18,105 nt of DNA, taken from Caldisericota bacterium. GTDB taxonomy: Bacteria; Caldisericota; Caldisericia; B22-G15. This document shows positions 1 through 7,634 of the stretch, in pieces (positions within the stretch are counted from its first letter, which is position 1; each line of letters opens with the position of its first letter). Both the position numbers and the translations under genes were made by a program. The stretch lies in contig QMOO01000008.1 in assembly GCA_003648245.1 (NCBI GenBank), forward strand, positions 1-18,105, written 5' to 3'. Below the pieces are notes generated by a model. That model did not search any database. It saw only the letters and a program-made list of their open reading frames with translations, and was not told where the DNA came from.

Positions 1-1
1 T

Positions 2-862
2 CTTTGTATAGGTGTGGTGGGAGGATACTTTATTCTCTCAAATATTGGTGGTTTTTTCTATCTACCTGGAAACATGCCACTACTAACAGAATTTAGAGAG
101 AAAGGCGAAGGATTCTCTGGATTAGAGGAAGAGAAACTCCAAGATTTAAATTTAACTTTAGTAGGTGAGAATTCATACCAAGAAGAAAATTTTGGTCTAA
201 AGATTATAAAAAACGGTGCAGTGGAACTTGTTGTGGAGAAGGGAAAATTTATGGATATATGGAACAAGATAACATTTACAGTTAAAAGTTTCTCTGGCTT
301 TGTCTCTAATTCAAACTTTTACAGACAGAATAATCGCTATTTCGGAAATATTACGGTTTTAGTGCCATCAAAGGGCTTTGATAACTTTATAGATAAAATC
401 TCAGATTTTGGAGAAGTGGAAAATATCTCTATAAACTCCAAGGATCTATCAGGAGAGTATGTGGATCTCTCCTCAAGGCTCAAGGTTCTTGAATCGCAGA
501 GAGATTTACTCCTCTCGTGGCTAAGTGATGCAAAAGATATAAAGGACATGCTATCCATAAGAAGTGAACTTGATAAAATTGAGACAGAGATAGAAAAGAT
601 TAAGGGAAGAATGAATTATATCTCCTTCCATACTGACTTTTCTCAAATCACTATTAGTATTAGAGAGAAAGGTGAAAAGCCCGGTGTAGTTCCCCCAATC
701 ATTAGAAGAATACTTGATGCTTTAAACAGAGCCTTAAATGGATTTGTAATGTCAATTTTCGTAATAATCATAGTCCTTGCATGGCTAACTCCATGGCTTA
801 TCCTGATTTACATAATTTACCTTATCTACAGAAGGAGAAAAGAAAATAAAGAAGTTAAATAG
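2..862 (+). CDS. DUF4349-type membrane protein, 5' end missing
   Basis: This reading frame is open to the left edge of the window, so the start is missing. A GTG at 14 is possible but has no visible ribosome binding site, and the codons before it continue a hydrophobic segment. The visible protein (about 286 residues) has an N-terminal hydrophobic stretch and a soluble beta-rich middle. It then has a charged coiled-coil region (roughly residues 145-205 counted from the GTG) that includes the phrase SGEYVDLSSRLKVLESQRD. A C-terminal membrane helix (about residues 245-272) follows, and the protein ends in a Lys/Arg-rich tail that should lie in the cytoplasm. The order membrane anchor, coiled coil in an extracytoplasmic domain, C-terminal helix is typical of DUF4349 proteins, whose function is not established. 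The stop lies 41 bases before gatC. I am fairly sure of the family from the central phrase and layout; I assign no function. Confidence 0.75.
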   Translation, partial: LCIGVVGGYFILSNIGGFFYLPGNMPLLTEFREKGEGFSGLEEEKLQDLNLTLVGENSYQEENFGLKIIKNGAVELVVEKGKFMDIWNKITFTVKSFSGFVSNSNFYRQNNRYFGNITVLVPSKGFDNFIDKISDFGEVENISINSKDLSGEYVDLSSRLKVLESQRDLLLSWLSDAKDIKDMLSIRSELDKIETEIEKIKGRMNYISFHTDFSQITISIREKGEKPGVVPPIIRRILDALNRALNGFVMSIFVIIIVLAWLTPWLILIYIIYLIYRRRKENKEVK

Positions 863-866
863 TGGT

Positions 867-894
867 TTTTCAAAAAGTGAATTTGTGATAAAAT
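867..894 (+). promoter_or_regulatory. Predicted gatC promoter giving a leaderless mRNA
   Basis: An extended -10 element TGATAAAAT lies at 886-894 (hexamer TAAAAT at 889-894), with a weak -35 TTTTCA at 867-872 and a 16-base spacer. Only nine bases separate the -10 hexamer from the gatC ATG at 904, and there is no Shine-Dalgarno sequence. Transcription should therefore start on or within a few bases of the ATG. The same -10 sequence and nine-base distance occur before the ATG at 11651. Confidence 0.6.
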
Positions 895-903
895 GAATTT
901 TGT

Positions 904-1212
904 ATGAGAATTATAGACAAAAAGACTGTCAATAAAATATTGAACCTTTCAAGACTATCTCTATCAGAAGAAGAAAAAGAGGAGTTAATTCCTCAGTTAA
1001 ACCAGGTTCTCTCCCACTTTAAGTCAATAAACGAAATAGATACGAGCAATGTGGAACCCATGTTTCATCCTCCATTACAAAAACTTTCCTTAAGAAAAGA
1101 TGAATCTAAAAAGTGGTTTGATAGGGAAGTTTTAGAAAAGATTTCTCCATTCTTTGAAAAAGAGTTTGTAAAAGTTCCAAAGATTATAGAGAAGAAAGAT
1201 GAAACCATTTAG
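904..1212 (+). CDS. gatC: Asp-tRNA(Asn)/Glu-tRNA(Gln) amidotransferase subunit C
   Basis: GatC is the small subunit of GatCAB, the cytoplasmic enzyme that converts misacylated Glu-tRNA(Gln) and/or Asp-tRNA(Asn) to the amide forms. It wraps around GatA and holds it to GatB. The 102-residue length is normal. The N-terminal pattern is typical: a helix with VNKILNLSRLSLSEEEKE, then QLNQVLSHFKSINEIDTSNVEPMFHP. The DTSNVEP turn is a GatC hallmark. The ATG at 904 has no Shine-Dalgarno sequence and lies nine bases after a good -10 box, so translation is probably leaderless. The end overlaps the gatA start by 14 bases, which fits translational coupling. The identification is firm. Confidence 0.95.
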   Translation: MRIIDKKTVNKILNLSRLSLSEEEKEELIPQLNQVLSHFKSINEIDTSNVEPMFHPPLQKLSLRKDESKKWFDREVLEKISPFFEKEFVKVPKIIEKKDETI

Positions 1213-2620
1213 ACTATCATTAACTGAAACCCTTAAACTTCTAAGAGAAAGAAAAATTTCTCCTCTTGAATTAGTTGATGAGTACAAAAACAGGGTTAAA
1301 GAAAAAGAGGGAAATATAGATGCATATCTCTCCTTCAACTGGAATGAAGCTAAAAAAAGAGCAAAGGAACTTGAGAAAGAGGAAAGAGATTTACCACTCT
1401 ATGGAATACCCTTTGCAATAAAGGATAACATCCTTGTTAAAAATCTTCCCAATACCTGCGGTTCAAAAATTCTTGAAAACTTTATTGCTCCCTATGATGC
1501 CTTCGTTATAGAGAAAATTAAAAAATATGGCGGTATTATAATTGGAAAGACAAACATGGATGAATTTGCCATGGGTTCTTCCACTGAAAACTCAGCCTTC
1601 AAAGTAACGAAAAATCCATGGGACACTGAGAGGGTCCCTGGTGGTTCTTCTGGCGGTTCTGCTGCAGTAATTGCTTCTGATATGGCTTTGGTGGCTCTTG
1701 GCTCTGACACAGGAGGTTCTGTAAGACAACCCGCCTCCTTCTGTGGAGTTGTAGGACTGAAACCAACATACGGACTTTTATCAAGATTTGGCCTTGTAGC
1801 CTTTGCCTCCTCCCTTGATCAAATTGGTATTTTTGGAAAAACAGTGGAAGACACCTTTTATGTTCTCAATCTCATTCAGGGATACGATGAAAGGGATTCC
1901 ACATCTCTTGATATAAATTACAATAAGATTCAGCCCTTTGGTGGAAAGTTAAAAATAGGCATTATAAAGGAAATAAACAAATTTGGTATAGAAGATGTCA
2001 TCGTAAAGAATATGGAGGAATCTCTAAAAGCCCTCGAGAGTATGGGTCATAAGATAGTTGAAGTCTCTCTACCAAATATACACAACTCACTACCTGTCTA
2101 CTATCTTGTTGCCTTTGCAGAGGCTTCAAGTAACCTTGCAAGGTATGATGGTGTAAGGTATGGTTTAAGAGTTGAAAGTGGTAATCTCAAAACAATGTAC
2201 ACAGAGACAAGAAAGGCTGGGTTTGGTAAAGAGGTTAAGAGAAGGATTCTTCTTGGAACATTCGTTCTCTCATCAGGATACTATGAGCAGTGGTATCTAA
2301 AAGCTTCAAAGGTGAGAAGACTAATAACCAACGACTTTGAGGAGGCATTTAAAAAGGTGGATGTATTATTCTTCCCAACATCTCCAACCCTTCCCTTTAA
2401 GATTGGTGAAAGGATAGAGGATCCATTAAAGATGTACCTTGCCGATGTTATGACAGTCCCTGTTAACCTATCAGGAATTCCAGGTATAAATGTCCCCACT
2501 GGAGTTTACAATGGATTGCCTGTGGGAATGCAAATTGTCTCAAATTATCTTGAAGAAAATAAAATATACAGAGTAGCTTTAGATTTGGAAAAAAGCATTC
2601 CATTTGAAAGAAAACTCTGA
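1199..2620 (+). CDS. gatA: Asp-tRNA(Asn)/Glu-tRNA(Gln) amidotransferase subunit A
   Basis: GatA is the glutaminase of GatCAB. It releases ammonia from glutamine (or asparagine) and channels it to GatB. This is an amidase-signature enzyme of 473 residues, close to the usual 480-490. The Ser-cisSer-Lys triad is visible: Lys75 in FAIKDN, the cis-Ser (Ser150) in VPGGSSGGSAA, and nucleophile Ser174 in GSDTGGSVRQPA. The segments TNMDEFAMGSSTENS and GLKPTYGLLSRFGLVAFASSLDQIG are typical GatA. The C-terminal part GIPGINVPTG...LPVGMQI is also present. The ATG at 1199 lies inside the end of gatC, after the purine-rich GAGAAGAAAG. There is no gatB here, so it must be elsewhere in the genome. The TGA stop is also part of the next promoter. 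The identification is firm. Confidence 0.97.
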   Translation: MKPFRLSLTETLKLLRERKISPLELVDEYKNRVKEKEGNIDAYLSFNWNEAKKRAKELEKEERDLPLYGIPFAIKDNILVKNLPNTCGSKILENFIAPYDAFVIEKIKKYGGIIIGKTNMDEFAMGSSTENSAFKVTKNPWDTERVPGGSSGGSAAVIASDMALVALGSDTGGSVRQPASFCGVVGLKPTYGLLSRFGLVAFASSLDQIGIFGKTVEDTFYVLNLIQGYDERDSTSLDINYNKIQPFGGKLKIGIIKEINKFGIEDVIVKNMEESLKALESMGHKIVEVSLPNIHNSLPVYYLVAFAEASSNLARYDGVRYGLRVESGNLKTMYTETRKAGFGKEVKRRILLGTFVLSSGYYEQWYLKASKVRRLITNDFEEAFKKVDVLFFPTSPTLPFKIGERIEDPLKMYLADVMTVPVNLSGIPGINVPTGVYNGLPVGMQIVSNYLEENKIYRVALDLEKSIPFERKL

Positions 2621-2626
2621 TATAAT
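2618..2626 (+). promoter_or_regulatory. Extended -10 promoter of the mmd-bioY operon
   Basis: TGATATAAT at 2618-2626 is a perfect extended -10 element with a consensus TATAAT hexamer at 2621-2626. Its first three bases are the gatA stop codon. I see no good -35 box at the usual distance, which an extended -10 can tolerate. The predicted start near 2633 gives a leader of about 80 bases. No terminator lies between gatA and mmdA, so read-through from gatCA is also possible. Confidence 0.6.
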
Positions 2627-2632
2627 TTTGTG

Positions 2633-2714
2633 GGATTGAGAGAAACGAAACACAAAAATATAAAAAGAGAGAAAGAGACCGAGAGGCCCTTTTTAAATTT
2701 ATAGGAGGTATTTT
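2633..2714 (+). other. Purine-rich 5' leader of mmdA
   Basis: The predicted untranslated leader is strongly A/G-rich on the coding strand. It ends with a consensus Shine-Dalgarno AGGAGGT at 2703-2709, six bases before the ATG. Because it is nearly all purine it cannot form a stable hairpin; only a weak AAAAAG/CTTTTT pairing is possible. I see no riboswitch and no BirA-type biotin operator. Confidence 0.5.
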
Positions 2715-4262
2715 ATGGAAAGTAAAGATCTTTTGAAAGAGCTGGAGGAGAAGCGGAAGAAAATAGAAGAGGGTGGAGGCCCTGAAAAGGTTGAGAAACA
2801 GCACAAGAAAGGAAAATTAACTGCATGGGAAAGAATTGAACTCCTCGTTGATCCCGGCTCCTTCACAGAGTTTGGAGAATTTGTAAAAACAAGAAGCACC
2901 TACTTTGGTCTTGACAAAATGTTTATTCCAAGAGATGGAATCATAACAGGTGTGGCAACTGTCAATGGAAGAAGAGTAGCTCTCTATGCTCAGGATTTTA
3001 CAACACTTGGTGGATCTCTTGGTGAAATGCACGCATTGAAAATAGTAAAGATGCAGGACCTTGCAATGAAACTTGGAATTCCATTTATTGGTATGAACGA
3101 CTCTGGTGGAGCAAGAATCCAGGAAGGTGTTGACTCACTCTTTGGGTACGGAGAAATATTCTTCAGAAACACAAGAGCATCCGGAGTTATCCCACAGATA
3201 TCCATCAATATGGGACCTACAGCTGGAGGAGCAGTTTATTCCCCGGCAATTATGGATTTCATAATTATGACAGAGAAGGCAACAATGTATATCACAGGAC
3301 CAAATGTTGTCAAAGCAGTGACAGGAGAGGAGATAAGTCACGAAGGACTTGGTGGTGGACTTGTCCACAACCAGAGAAGTGGTAATGCTCATTTCCTTGC
3401 AAAGACTGATGAAGATGCCATAGAAATTACAAAGAGACTTCTATCTTACATTCCAGATAACTACCTTCAGGAGCCGGCCATGGTTGAAACAGACGATCCC
3501 ATTGATAGAGCAGATGATGAATTAAGAGATATAGTTCCAACAGATCCATCAAAATCTTACGATGTTAAGGACATTATAAGAAGAGTAGTTGACAACGGAG
3601 AGTTCCTTGAAGTTCATGCTCTATACGCTCCAAACATTGTTGTTGGATTCGCAAGAATCGGTGGAAGAAGCGTTGGAATTGTCGCAAATCAGGCAAAGTA
3701 TCTTGCAGGAGTTCTTGATATAAATTCATCTGATAAAGCTGCAAGATTCGTGAGATTCTGTGATTCATTTAACATTCCCCTTGTTACATTCACAGATACC
3801 CCTGGTTATCTCCCGGGAGTAAATCAGGAACACGGAGGAGTTATAAGACACGGAGCAAAACTTCTCTATGCCTATTCAGAAGCCACAGTTCCAAAGATTA
3901 CAGTTATCTTAAGAAAAGCCTATGGAGGAGCATACATTGCCATGTGTTCCCGTCATCTTGGTGCTGATGTTGTCTATGCCTATCCCACAGCAGAGATTGC
4001 AGTTATGGGAGCAGAGGGAGCAGCTGAGATAATCTTCAGAAAAGACATAAAGGCAGCAGAGAATCCCGAAGAGATGAGAAAGGAAAAGATTAAAGAGTTT
4101 AGAGATATGTTCGCAAATCCTTACAGGGCAGCTGAGAGAGGATACATTGATGATGTTATAGATCCAAAATTTACAAGAAAGAAAATAGCAGAAGCACTTG
4201 ATTTCTTAAGAAGTAAGAGCGAAAGCTTACCAGAGAAAAAACATGGAAATATGCCTCTTTAG
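2715..4262 (+). CDS. mmdA: Methylmalonyl-CoA decarboxylase alpha subunit (carboxyltransferase)
   Basis: This is a 515-residue acyl-CoA carboxyltransferase of the propionyl-CoA carboxylase beta/MmdA family. It moves the carboxyl group of methylmalonyl-CoA onto the biotin of the carrier subunit, releasing propionyl-CoA. Both crotonase-fold halves are complete. The N half has NDSGGARIQEGVDSL and the oxyanion-forming MGPTAGGAVYSPA. The C half has DTPGYLPGVNQEHGGVIRHGAK and KAYGGAYIAMCSRHLGADVV. The N-terminal phrase KQHKKGKLTAWERIELLVDPGSF is also family-typical. Membrane beta and delta subunits downstream make it a sodium-pump decarboxylase rather than a carboxylase, and the acyl-CoA-type fold rules out oxaloacetate decarboxylase. 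The ATG at 2715 has a strong Shine-Dalgarno sequence. Substrate could in principle be another acyl-CoA such as malonyl-CoA, but methylmalonyl-CoA is by far the likeliest. Confidence 0.93.
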   Translation: MESKDLLKELEEKRKKIEEGGGPEKVEKQHKKGKLTAWERIELLVDPGSFTEFGEFVKTRSTYFGLDKMFIPRDGIITGVATVNGRRVALYAQDFTTLGGSLGEMHALKIVKMQDLAMKLGIPFIGMNDSGGARIQEGVDSLFGYGEIFFRNTRASGVIPQISINMGPTAGGAVYSPAIMDFIIMTEKATMYITGPNVVKAVTGEEISHEGLGGGLVHNQRSGNAHFLAKTDEDAIEITKRLLSYIPDNYLQEPAMVETDDPIDRADDELRDIVPTDPSKSYDVKDIIRRVVDNGEFLEVHALYAPNIVVGFARIGGRSVGIVANQAKYLAGVLDINSSDKAARFVRFCDSFNIPLVTFTDTPGYLPGVNQEHGGVIRHGAKLLYAYSEATVPKITVILRKAYGGAYIAMCSRHLGADVVYAYPTAEIAVMGAEGAAEIIFRKDIKAAENPEEMRKEKIKEFRDMFANPYRAAERGYIDDVIDPKFTRKKIAEALDFLRSKSESLPEKKHGNMPL

Positions 4263-4271
4263 GAGGAAAAG

Positions 4272-4643
4272 ATGGAGATAACTTCTATATGGGAAGGTCT
4301 AAAATTCACAATTGTAGCAGTAGCAATAGTATTTGGAGTACTTGCTTTTCTTGGTTTCGTGCTGGTAATGTTCAAATTAATCTTCTATCATCCAGAAAAG
4401 GAAGGGGGAAAGGAAGAAGTTAAACAGACAGGTCCTGTTTTAGCTCCAAAGAAAGAGAAAGAGGATAAGAGAAGTAAATTAAGAAAAATAGCTGCAATTG
4501 CTGCAGCACTTTCAGCTTATGAAGAAGTAAAGACAAGATTTATAGGACCCACTGGTGAAGGTCTAAATTTCTGGAGAGTGAAAGAGATAGTTGGAAGAAA
4601 AGTATCTTCAAAAATTAAAACAAAGAGGTGGAAGAATGGCTAA
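4272..4643 (+). CDS. mmdD: Methylmalonyl-CoA decarboxylase delta (OadG-like) subunit
   Basis: This small membrane protein of 123 residues has one N-terminal transmembrane helix (about residues 12-38), followed by a charged Lys/Glu-rich linker. Next comes an Ala-rich helix IAAIAAALSAYEE (about 74-86). A short basic, Trp-containing tail with FIGPTGEGLNFWRVKEIVGRKV ends the protein. The layout matches OadG/MmdD proteins, which anchor and assemble the decarboxylase and hold the alpha and biotin-carrier subunits near the membrane pump. The aromatic/basic tail resembles the part of MmdD that in some bacteria also exists as the separate tiny epsilon subunit; no separate epsilon gene is seen here. 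The Shine-Dalgarno AGGAGG overlaps the mmdA stop codon, nine bases upstream of the ATG. Sequence is poorly conserved in this family, so the call rests on topology plus position in the operon. Confidence 0.85.
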   Translation: MEITSIWEGLKFTIVAVAIVFGVLAFLGFVLVMFKLIFYHPEKEGGKEEVKQTGPVLAPKKEKEDKRSKLRKIAAIAAALSAYEEVKTRFIGPTGEGLNFWRVKEIVGRKVSSKIKTKRWKNG

Positions 4644-5052
4644 AAAGTTTAGAGTAACTGTAGATGGAGAAACTTTTGAAGTTATTGTTGAAGAAATAGG
4701 AGAGTCAAAGACTCCCCAGGTAAAAGAGGTAAAGGAGGTCAAAAGGGAAGTTCCAACTGTTCCAGTCTCCACTCCCCCACCAGCCCAGCCTGTAAAGAAA
4801 GAAACCAAAAAGGTAAAGGTAGCTGAAGGAGTTACTGTTGTATCTGCACCACTTCCGGGAAAGGTACTAACCGTCAATGTATCTCCTGGAAAGGCAGTAA
4901 AGAAAGGCGATATTCTCCTTGTTCTTGAAGCCATGAAGATGGAAAACGAAATATTTGCAGCAGAAGATGGAGTTGTTAAAGCCGTTCATGTTTCTACTGG
5001 ACAGAATGTAGAAACAGGAGAACCTTTAGTTGAAATAGAGATTGGAGGCTAA
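4636..5052 (+). CDS. mmdC: Methylmalonyl-CoA decarboxylase biotin carrier (gamma) subunit
   Basis: This 138-residue protein carries the biotin that receives CO2 from the alpha subunit and delivers it to the membrane beta subunit. The C-terminal biotinyl domain has the consensus EAMKMEN with the target Lys101, 37 residues from the end as expected. The flanking phrases [23 protein letters not shown] and [24 protein letters not shown] are standard. A short N-terminal domain ([20 protein letters not shown]) is joined by a Pro/Lys/Val-rich swinging linker at about residues 25-60. I chose the ATG at 4636 because GAGGTGG stands just before it and the protein then begins like other MmdC/GcdC chains; an earlier in-frame ATG at 4591 would add 15 residues deeper inside mmdD. 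It overlaps mmdD by 8 bases. The identification is firm. Confidence 0.94.
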   Translation: MAKKFRVTVDGETFEVIVEEIGESKTPQVKEVKEVKREVPTVPVSTPPPAQPVKKETKKVKVAEGVTVVSAPLPGKVLTVNVSPGKAVKKGDILLVLEAMKMENEIFAAEDGVVKAVHVSTGQNVETGEPLVEIEIGG

Positions 5053-5054
5053 TA

Positions 5055-6188
5055 ATGGGCTCATTAGGAAGCCTTCTCTCCATGAGTGGAGTTCTCTCCC
5101 TGACCTGGGGAGAATTGATAATGATTGGAGTTGGGGCTTTTCTTATCTATCTTGCAATAGCGAAAAAGTTCGAGCCTCTTTTACTTATGCCCATAGGGTT
5201 TGGCTGTATACTTGCAAATCTTCCCCTTGCAGGGTTAATCTCTGAACCTCATGGAATTCATCCAGGCGGTCTGTTCTATTATCTCTACAAAGCTGGAATA
5301 GAAACTGAAATATTCCCGCTACTTATATTTATGGGGATTGGAGCCATGACAGACTTTGGACCTCTTATTGCAAATCCATGGACCATACTTCTCGGTGCAG
5401 CAGCACAGATTGGAGTTTTTATTGCCCTGATAATAGCATTACTTCTTGGCTTCAACATGATGGAAGCAGCATCCATTGGAATAATAGGAGGAGCAGATGG
5501 ACCAACATCGATTTATACTGCGGTAAAACTCGCCCCCCATCTTCTCGGTCCTATAGCAGTTGCTGCGTACACTTATATGTCCCTCGTTCCCCTCATTCAA
5601 CCTCCTATCATGAGACTATTTACAACCAAAAAGGAAAGAACTGTTGTTATGGAACAGTTAAGACCTGTTTCAAAGACAGAAAAGATACTCTTCCCTATAG
5701 TGGTTACCATAGTTATAAGTTTGCTCTTCCCTGCAGTGGCACCAATAATTGGAATGCTTATGCTTGGAAATCTGTTTAGAGAGAGCGGTGTGGTGGAAAG
5801 ACTGAAAAATACTGCTGCAAACGAACTTATAAACATCGTAACCATATTTCTTGCCACCACTGTTGGCTCCACAATGACTGCCGAAAGGTTCTTAACTGCA
5901 AAAACCATAGGAATTATAGTTCTTGGACTCGTTGCCTTCATAGGAGGAACAGCAGGAGGAGTCCTGCTTGGAAAAGTGTTCTACTGGGTAACTGGAGGAA
6001 AGGTAAATCCTCTCATTGGTTCAGCAGGTGTATCTGCAGTACCTATGGCTGCAAGAGTTTCTCAGAGAGTTGGACAGGAGGAGAACCCTGGAAACTTCCT
6101 CTTAATGCACGCTATGGGTCCTAATGTTGCTGGAGTTATAGGAACTGCTGTAGTTGCTGGAGTTATGATAACCCTTCTTGGACATTAA
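5055..6188 (+). CDS. mmdB: Methylmalonyl-CoA decarboxylase beta subunit (Na+ pump)
   Basis: This integral membrane protein of 377 residues has many transmembrane helices (OadB/MmdB/GcdB family). It decarboxylates carboxybiotin and couples this to export of Na+. The family's key segments are present. [13 protein letters not shown] contains Asp148, matching the conserved sodium-binding/catalytic Asp in the GGADGP motif of Oad[21 protein letters not shown] and [17 protein letters not shown] match the second conserved region of Asn/Ser residues. [15 protein letters not shown] and the phrase [10 protein letters not shown] are also typical. The length is normal. The ATG lies two bases after the mmdC stop, and GGAGG within the last mmdC codons serves as ribosome binding site. 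The beta family is shared by all three decarboxylases; the alpha subunit is what points to methylmalonyl-CoA. Confidence 0.94.
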   Translation: MGSLGSLLSMSGVLSLTWGELIMIGVGAFLIYLAIAKKFEPLLLMPIGFGCILANLPLAGLISEPHGIHPGGLFYYLYKAGIETEIFPLLIFMGIGAMTDFGPLIANPWTILLGAAAQIGVFIALIIALLLGFNMMEAASIGIIGGADGPTSIYTAVKLAPHLLGPIAVAAYTYMSLVPLIQPPIMRLFTTKKERTVVMEQLRPVSKTEKILFPIVVTIVISLLFPAVAPIIGMLMLGNLFRESGVVERLKNTAANELINIVTIFLATTVGSTMTAERFLTAKTIGIIVLGLVAFIGGTAGGVLLGKVFYWVTGGKVNPLIGSAGVSAVPMAARVSQRVGQEENPGNFLLMHAMGPNVAGVIGTAVVAGVMITLLGH

Positions 6189-6191
6189 TAT

Positions 6192-6719
6192 ATGAAGTTA
6201 AGGAATCTCGTTTTCTCCTCACTTTTCTCCATTCTTATAGTAATTGGCTCCTACATCTCCATCCCCTTTCCCTTTACCCCTGTTCCACTAACCCTTCAGC
6301 TGTTCTTTGTTCTCCTGTCAGGAGTTATGCTGGGGCCATACTTTGGTTTTCTATCAGTTTTAATGTATGAAATTTTAGGGATTCTTGGTTTTCCTGTATT
6401 TGCAGGAGGGCAGGCTGATCTGTCTGCCCTCCTTGGCCCAACAGGGGGCTATCTTCTCGGATTTTTAATTGCCCCTGTTGTTATAGGTTCCCTAAACAGA
6501 AAAAATAAAAAACTTCTTATATTTGGAATCATCTTAGCCATACTGGAAATTCATCTTCTGGGGATTACTTATTTATCTTTTAATTTGAAAATTAGCCTAT
6601 CAAAGGCATTTTTAATAGGCTCTTTGCCATTTCTACCCCTTGATTTTGTCAAGGGAATTTTTGTTTACTTATTCTCTGCCGCCTCCATCAAACTACTTCA
6701 CTTCTCTTCTTTGTCATAG
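6192..6719 (+). CDS. bioY: Biotin transporter BioY
   Basis: BioY is the biotin-binding S component of ECF-type vitamin importers. This 175-residue protein has about six hydrophobic helices and the family signatures FTPVPLTLQLFFVLLSG (near residue 28) and GFPVFAGG followed by GPTGGYLLGF (about 70-97). The start lies three bases after the mmdB stop with only a weak Shine-Dalgarno (GGA), so its translation probably depends on ribosomes finishing mmdB. Placement in an operon whose third gene encodes a biotin-carrying subunit supports the biotin specificity. No ecfA or ecfT genes are nearby; the energy module could be shared from elsewhere, or BioY could act alone as reported for some bacteria. 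Its last 22 bases overlap the end of the opposing permease gene, leaving no room for a dedicated terminator. Confidence 0.93.
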   Translation: MKLRNLVFSSLFSILIVIGSYISIPFPFTPVPLTLQLFFVLLSGVMLGPYFGFLSVLMYEILGILGFPVFAGGQADLSALLGPTGGYLLGFLIAPVVIGSLNRKNKKLLIFGIILAILEIHLLGITYLSFNLKISLSKAFLIGSLPFLPLDFVKGIFVYLFSAASIKLLHFSSLS

Positions 6720-7630
6720 GGAACACCCAGAGACCTGGGAGCTCCCATTCTCTTCCTAAATGTCTCCTGCGCGCTTACGAGAAGGACAAAAAGCGTTGCA
6801 AGATACGGGAACATAAGAAGAATGTTTGGTGGTATCCCTATAGGTTGAAGGAGGTATTGCAATACATAAATTCCACCAAATAGATAGGCTCCAAGCATAG
6901 CTCTCAAAGGATTCCAGAGTGCAAATATTGTGAGAGCTATCACTATCCATCCTCTACCTCCCGTCATACCCTCTATCCACGAAGGTATGTAGGCAAGGGA
7001 TAGGTGCGCTCCTGCAACACCTGCAAGCACTCCGCCGATAATAACACACACATACCTTGTCTTATAAACATTTACTCCCATGGCATCTGCAGCAAGAGGA
7101 TTCTCCCCCACAGACCTTATATTTATTCCCACCTCTGTTTTAAAAAGGATAAACCACATAACAATTCCAGCTATGACAGATATGTAAAATATTGGATCCT
7201 GATGAAACAGAATCTCCCCCACATAAGGAATCTTTGAGAGTATTGGTATCTTTACTGACTCAAATTTTGTAGTTAATGGAATACCTATATATGCCTTTCC
7301 CCAGAGTCCGCTTATACCAAGACCAAGCATGGTGAGGGCAAGTCCAGATATAATTTGATTTGACTTTAATGTAACACTTACAAAGGCATGAACCAGAGAA
7401 AGAATTGCACCGAATACTGCAGCAGCAAGCAGTCCAAGCCATGGGTTTCCAGTAACAAGTGCCACTCCAAAACCTGAAACTGCACCGATAGCCATTAAGC
7501 CCTCAACACCAAGATTTAAAACTCCAGATCTCTCTGCATATATCTCTCCAAGTGTTCCAAGAAGAAGCGGAGTTCCCGCGACAAGGGCCCTTTTTAGAAC
7601 AGATATAATTAAAAATTCATATCCTCCCAT
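6698..7630 (-). CDS. BMP-type ABC importer, permease subunit 2
   Basis: This is a BPD_transp_2 family inner-membrane permease (310 residues, about eight or more hydrophobic segments) of the type paired with BMP-family binding proteins, comparable with NupQ/YufQ. The typical N-terminal region is visible: LLLGTLGEIYAERSGVLNLGVEGLMAIGA, which contains the coupling loop to the ATPase. IRSVGENPLAADAMGVNVYK later in the chain is the second conserved loop. I place the start at the ATG at 7630, which has AGAGGTGAG just before it. A TTG at 7663 would add 11 residues inside the preceding permease gene and has no binding site. The Shine-Dalgarno overlaps the stop of permease 1, four bases away. The end overlaps bioY on the opposite strand by 22 bases. 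The family is clear; the substrate is inferred from the cluster. Confidence 0.92.
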   Translation of the reverse strand: MGGYEFLIISVLKRALVAGTPLLLGTLGEIYAERSGVLNLGVEGLMAIGAVSGFGVALVTGNPWLGLLAAAVFGAILSLVHAFVSVTLKSNQIISGLALTMLGLGISGLWGKAYIGIPLTTKFESVKIPILSKIPYVGEILFHQDPIFYISVIAGIVMWFILFKTEVGINIRSVGENPLAADAMGVNVYKTRYVCVIIGGVLAGVAGAHLSLAYIPSWIEGMTGGRGWIVIALTIFALWNPLRAMLGAYLFGGIYVLQYLLQPIGIPPNILLMFPYLATLFVLLVSAQETFRKRMGAPRSLGVPYDKEEK

Positions 7631-7634
7631 TTTC

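Noticed and set aside
2660..2700. Possible terminator or attenuator in the mmdA leader (AAAAAG with CTTTTT)
   Set aside because: Only a six-pair A/U-rich stem with a loop of about 20 purines is possible; it would not be stable and there is no GC-rich stem.
2463..2804. Minus-strand open frame of 113 codons across the gatA-mmdA junction
   Set aside because: It is antisense to well-conserved gatA and mmdA codons, has low-complexity Leu/Phe/Ser-rich content and no binding site; it is a shadow of the purine-rich coding strand.
4608..4934. Minus-strand frame of 108 codons opposite the biotin carrier gene
   Set aside because: It mirrors the Lys/Val/Pro-rich linker and biotinyl domain and gives a Thr/Ser/Phe-rich product without domain signs.
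6737..6746. Perfect 10-bp palindrome GGGAGCTCCC just past the bioY end, considered as a terminator
   Set aside because: It lies inside the permease coding sequence, has no loop and no following T-run, so a terminator role is not supported.
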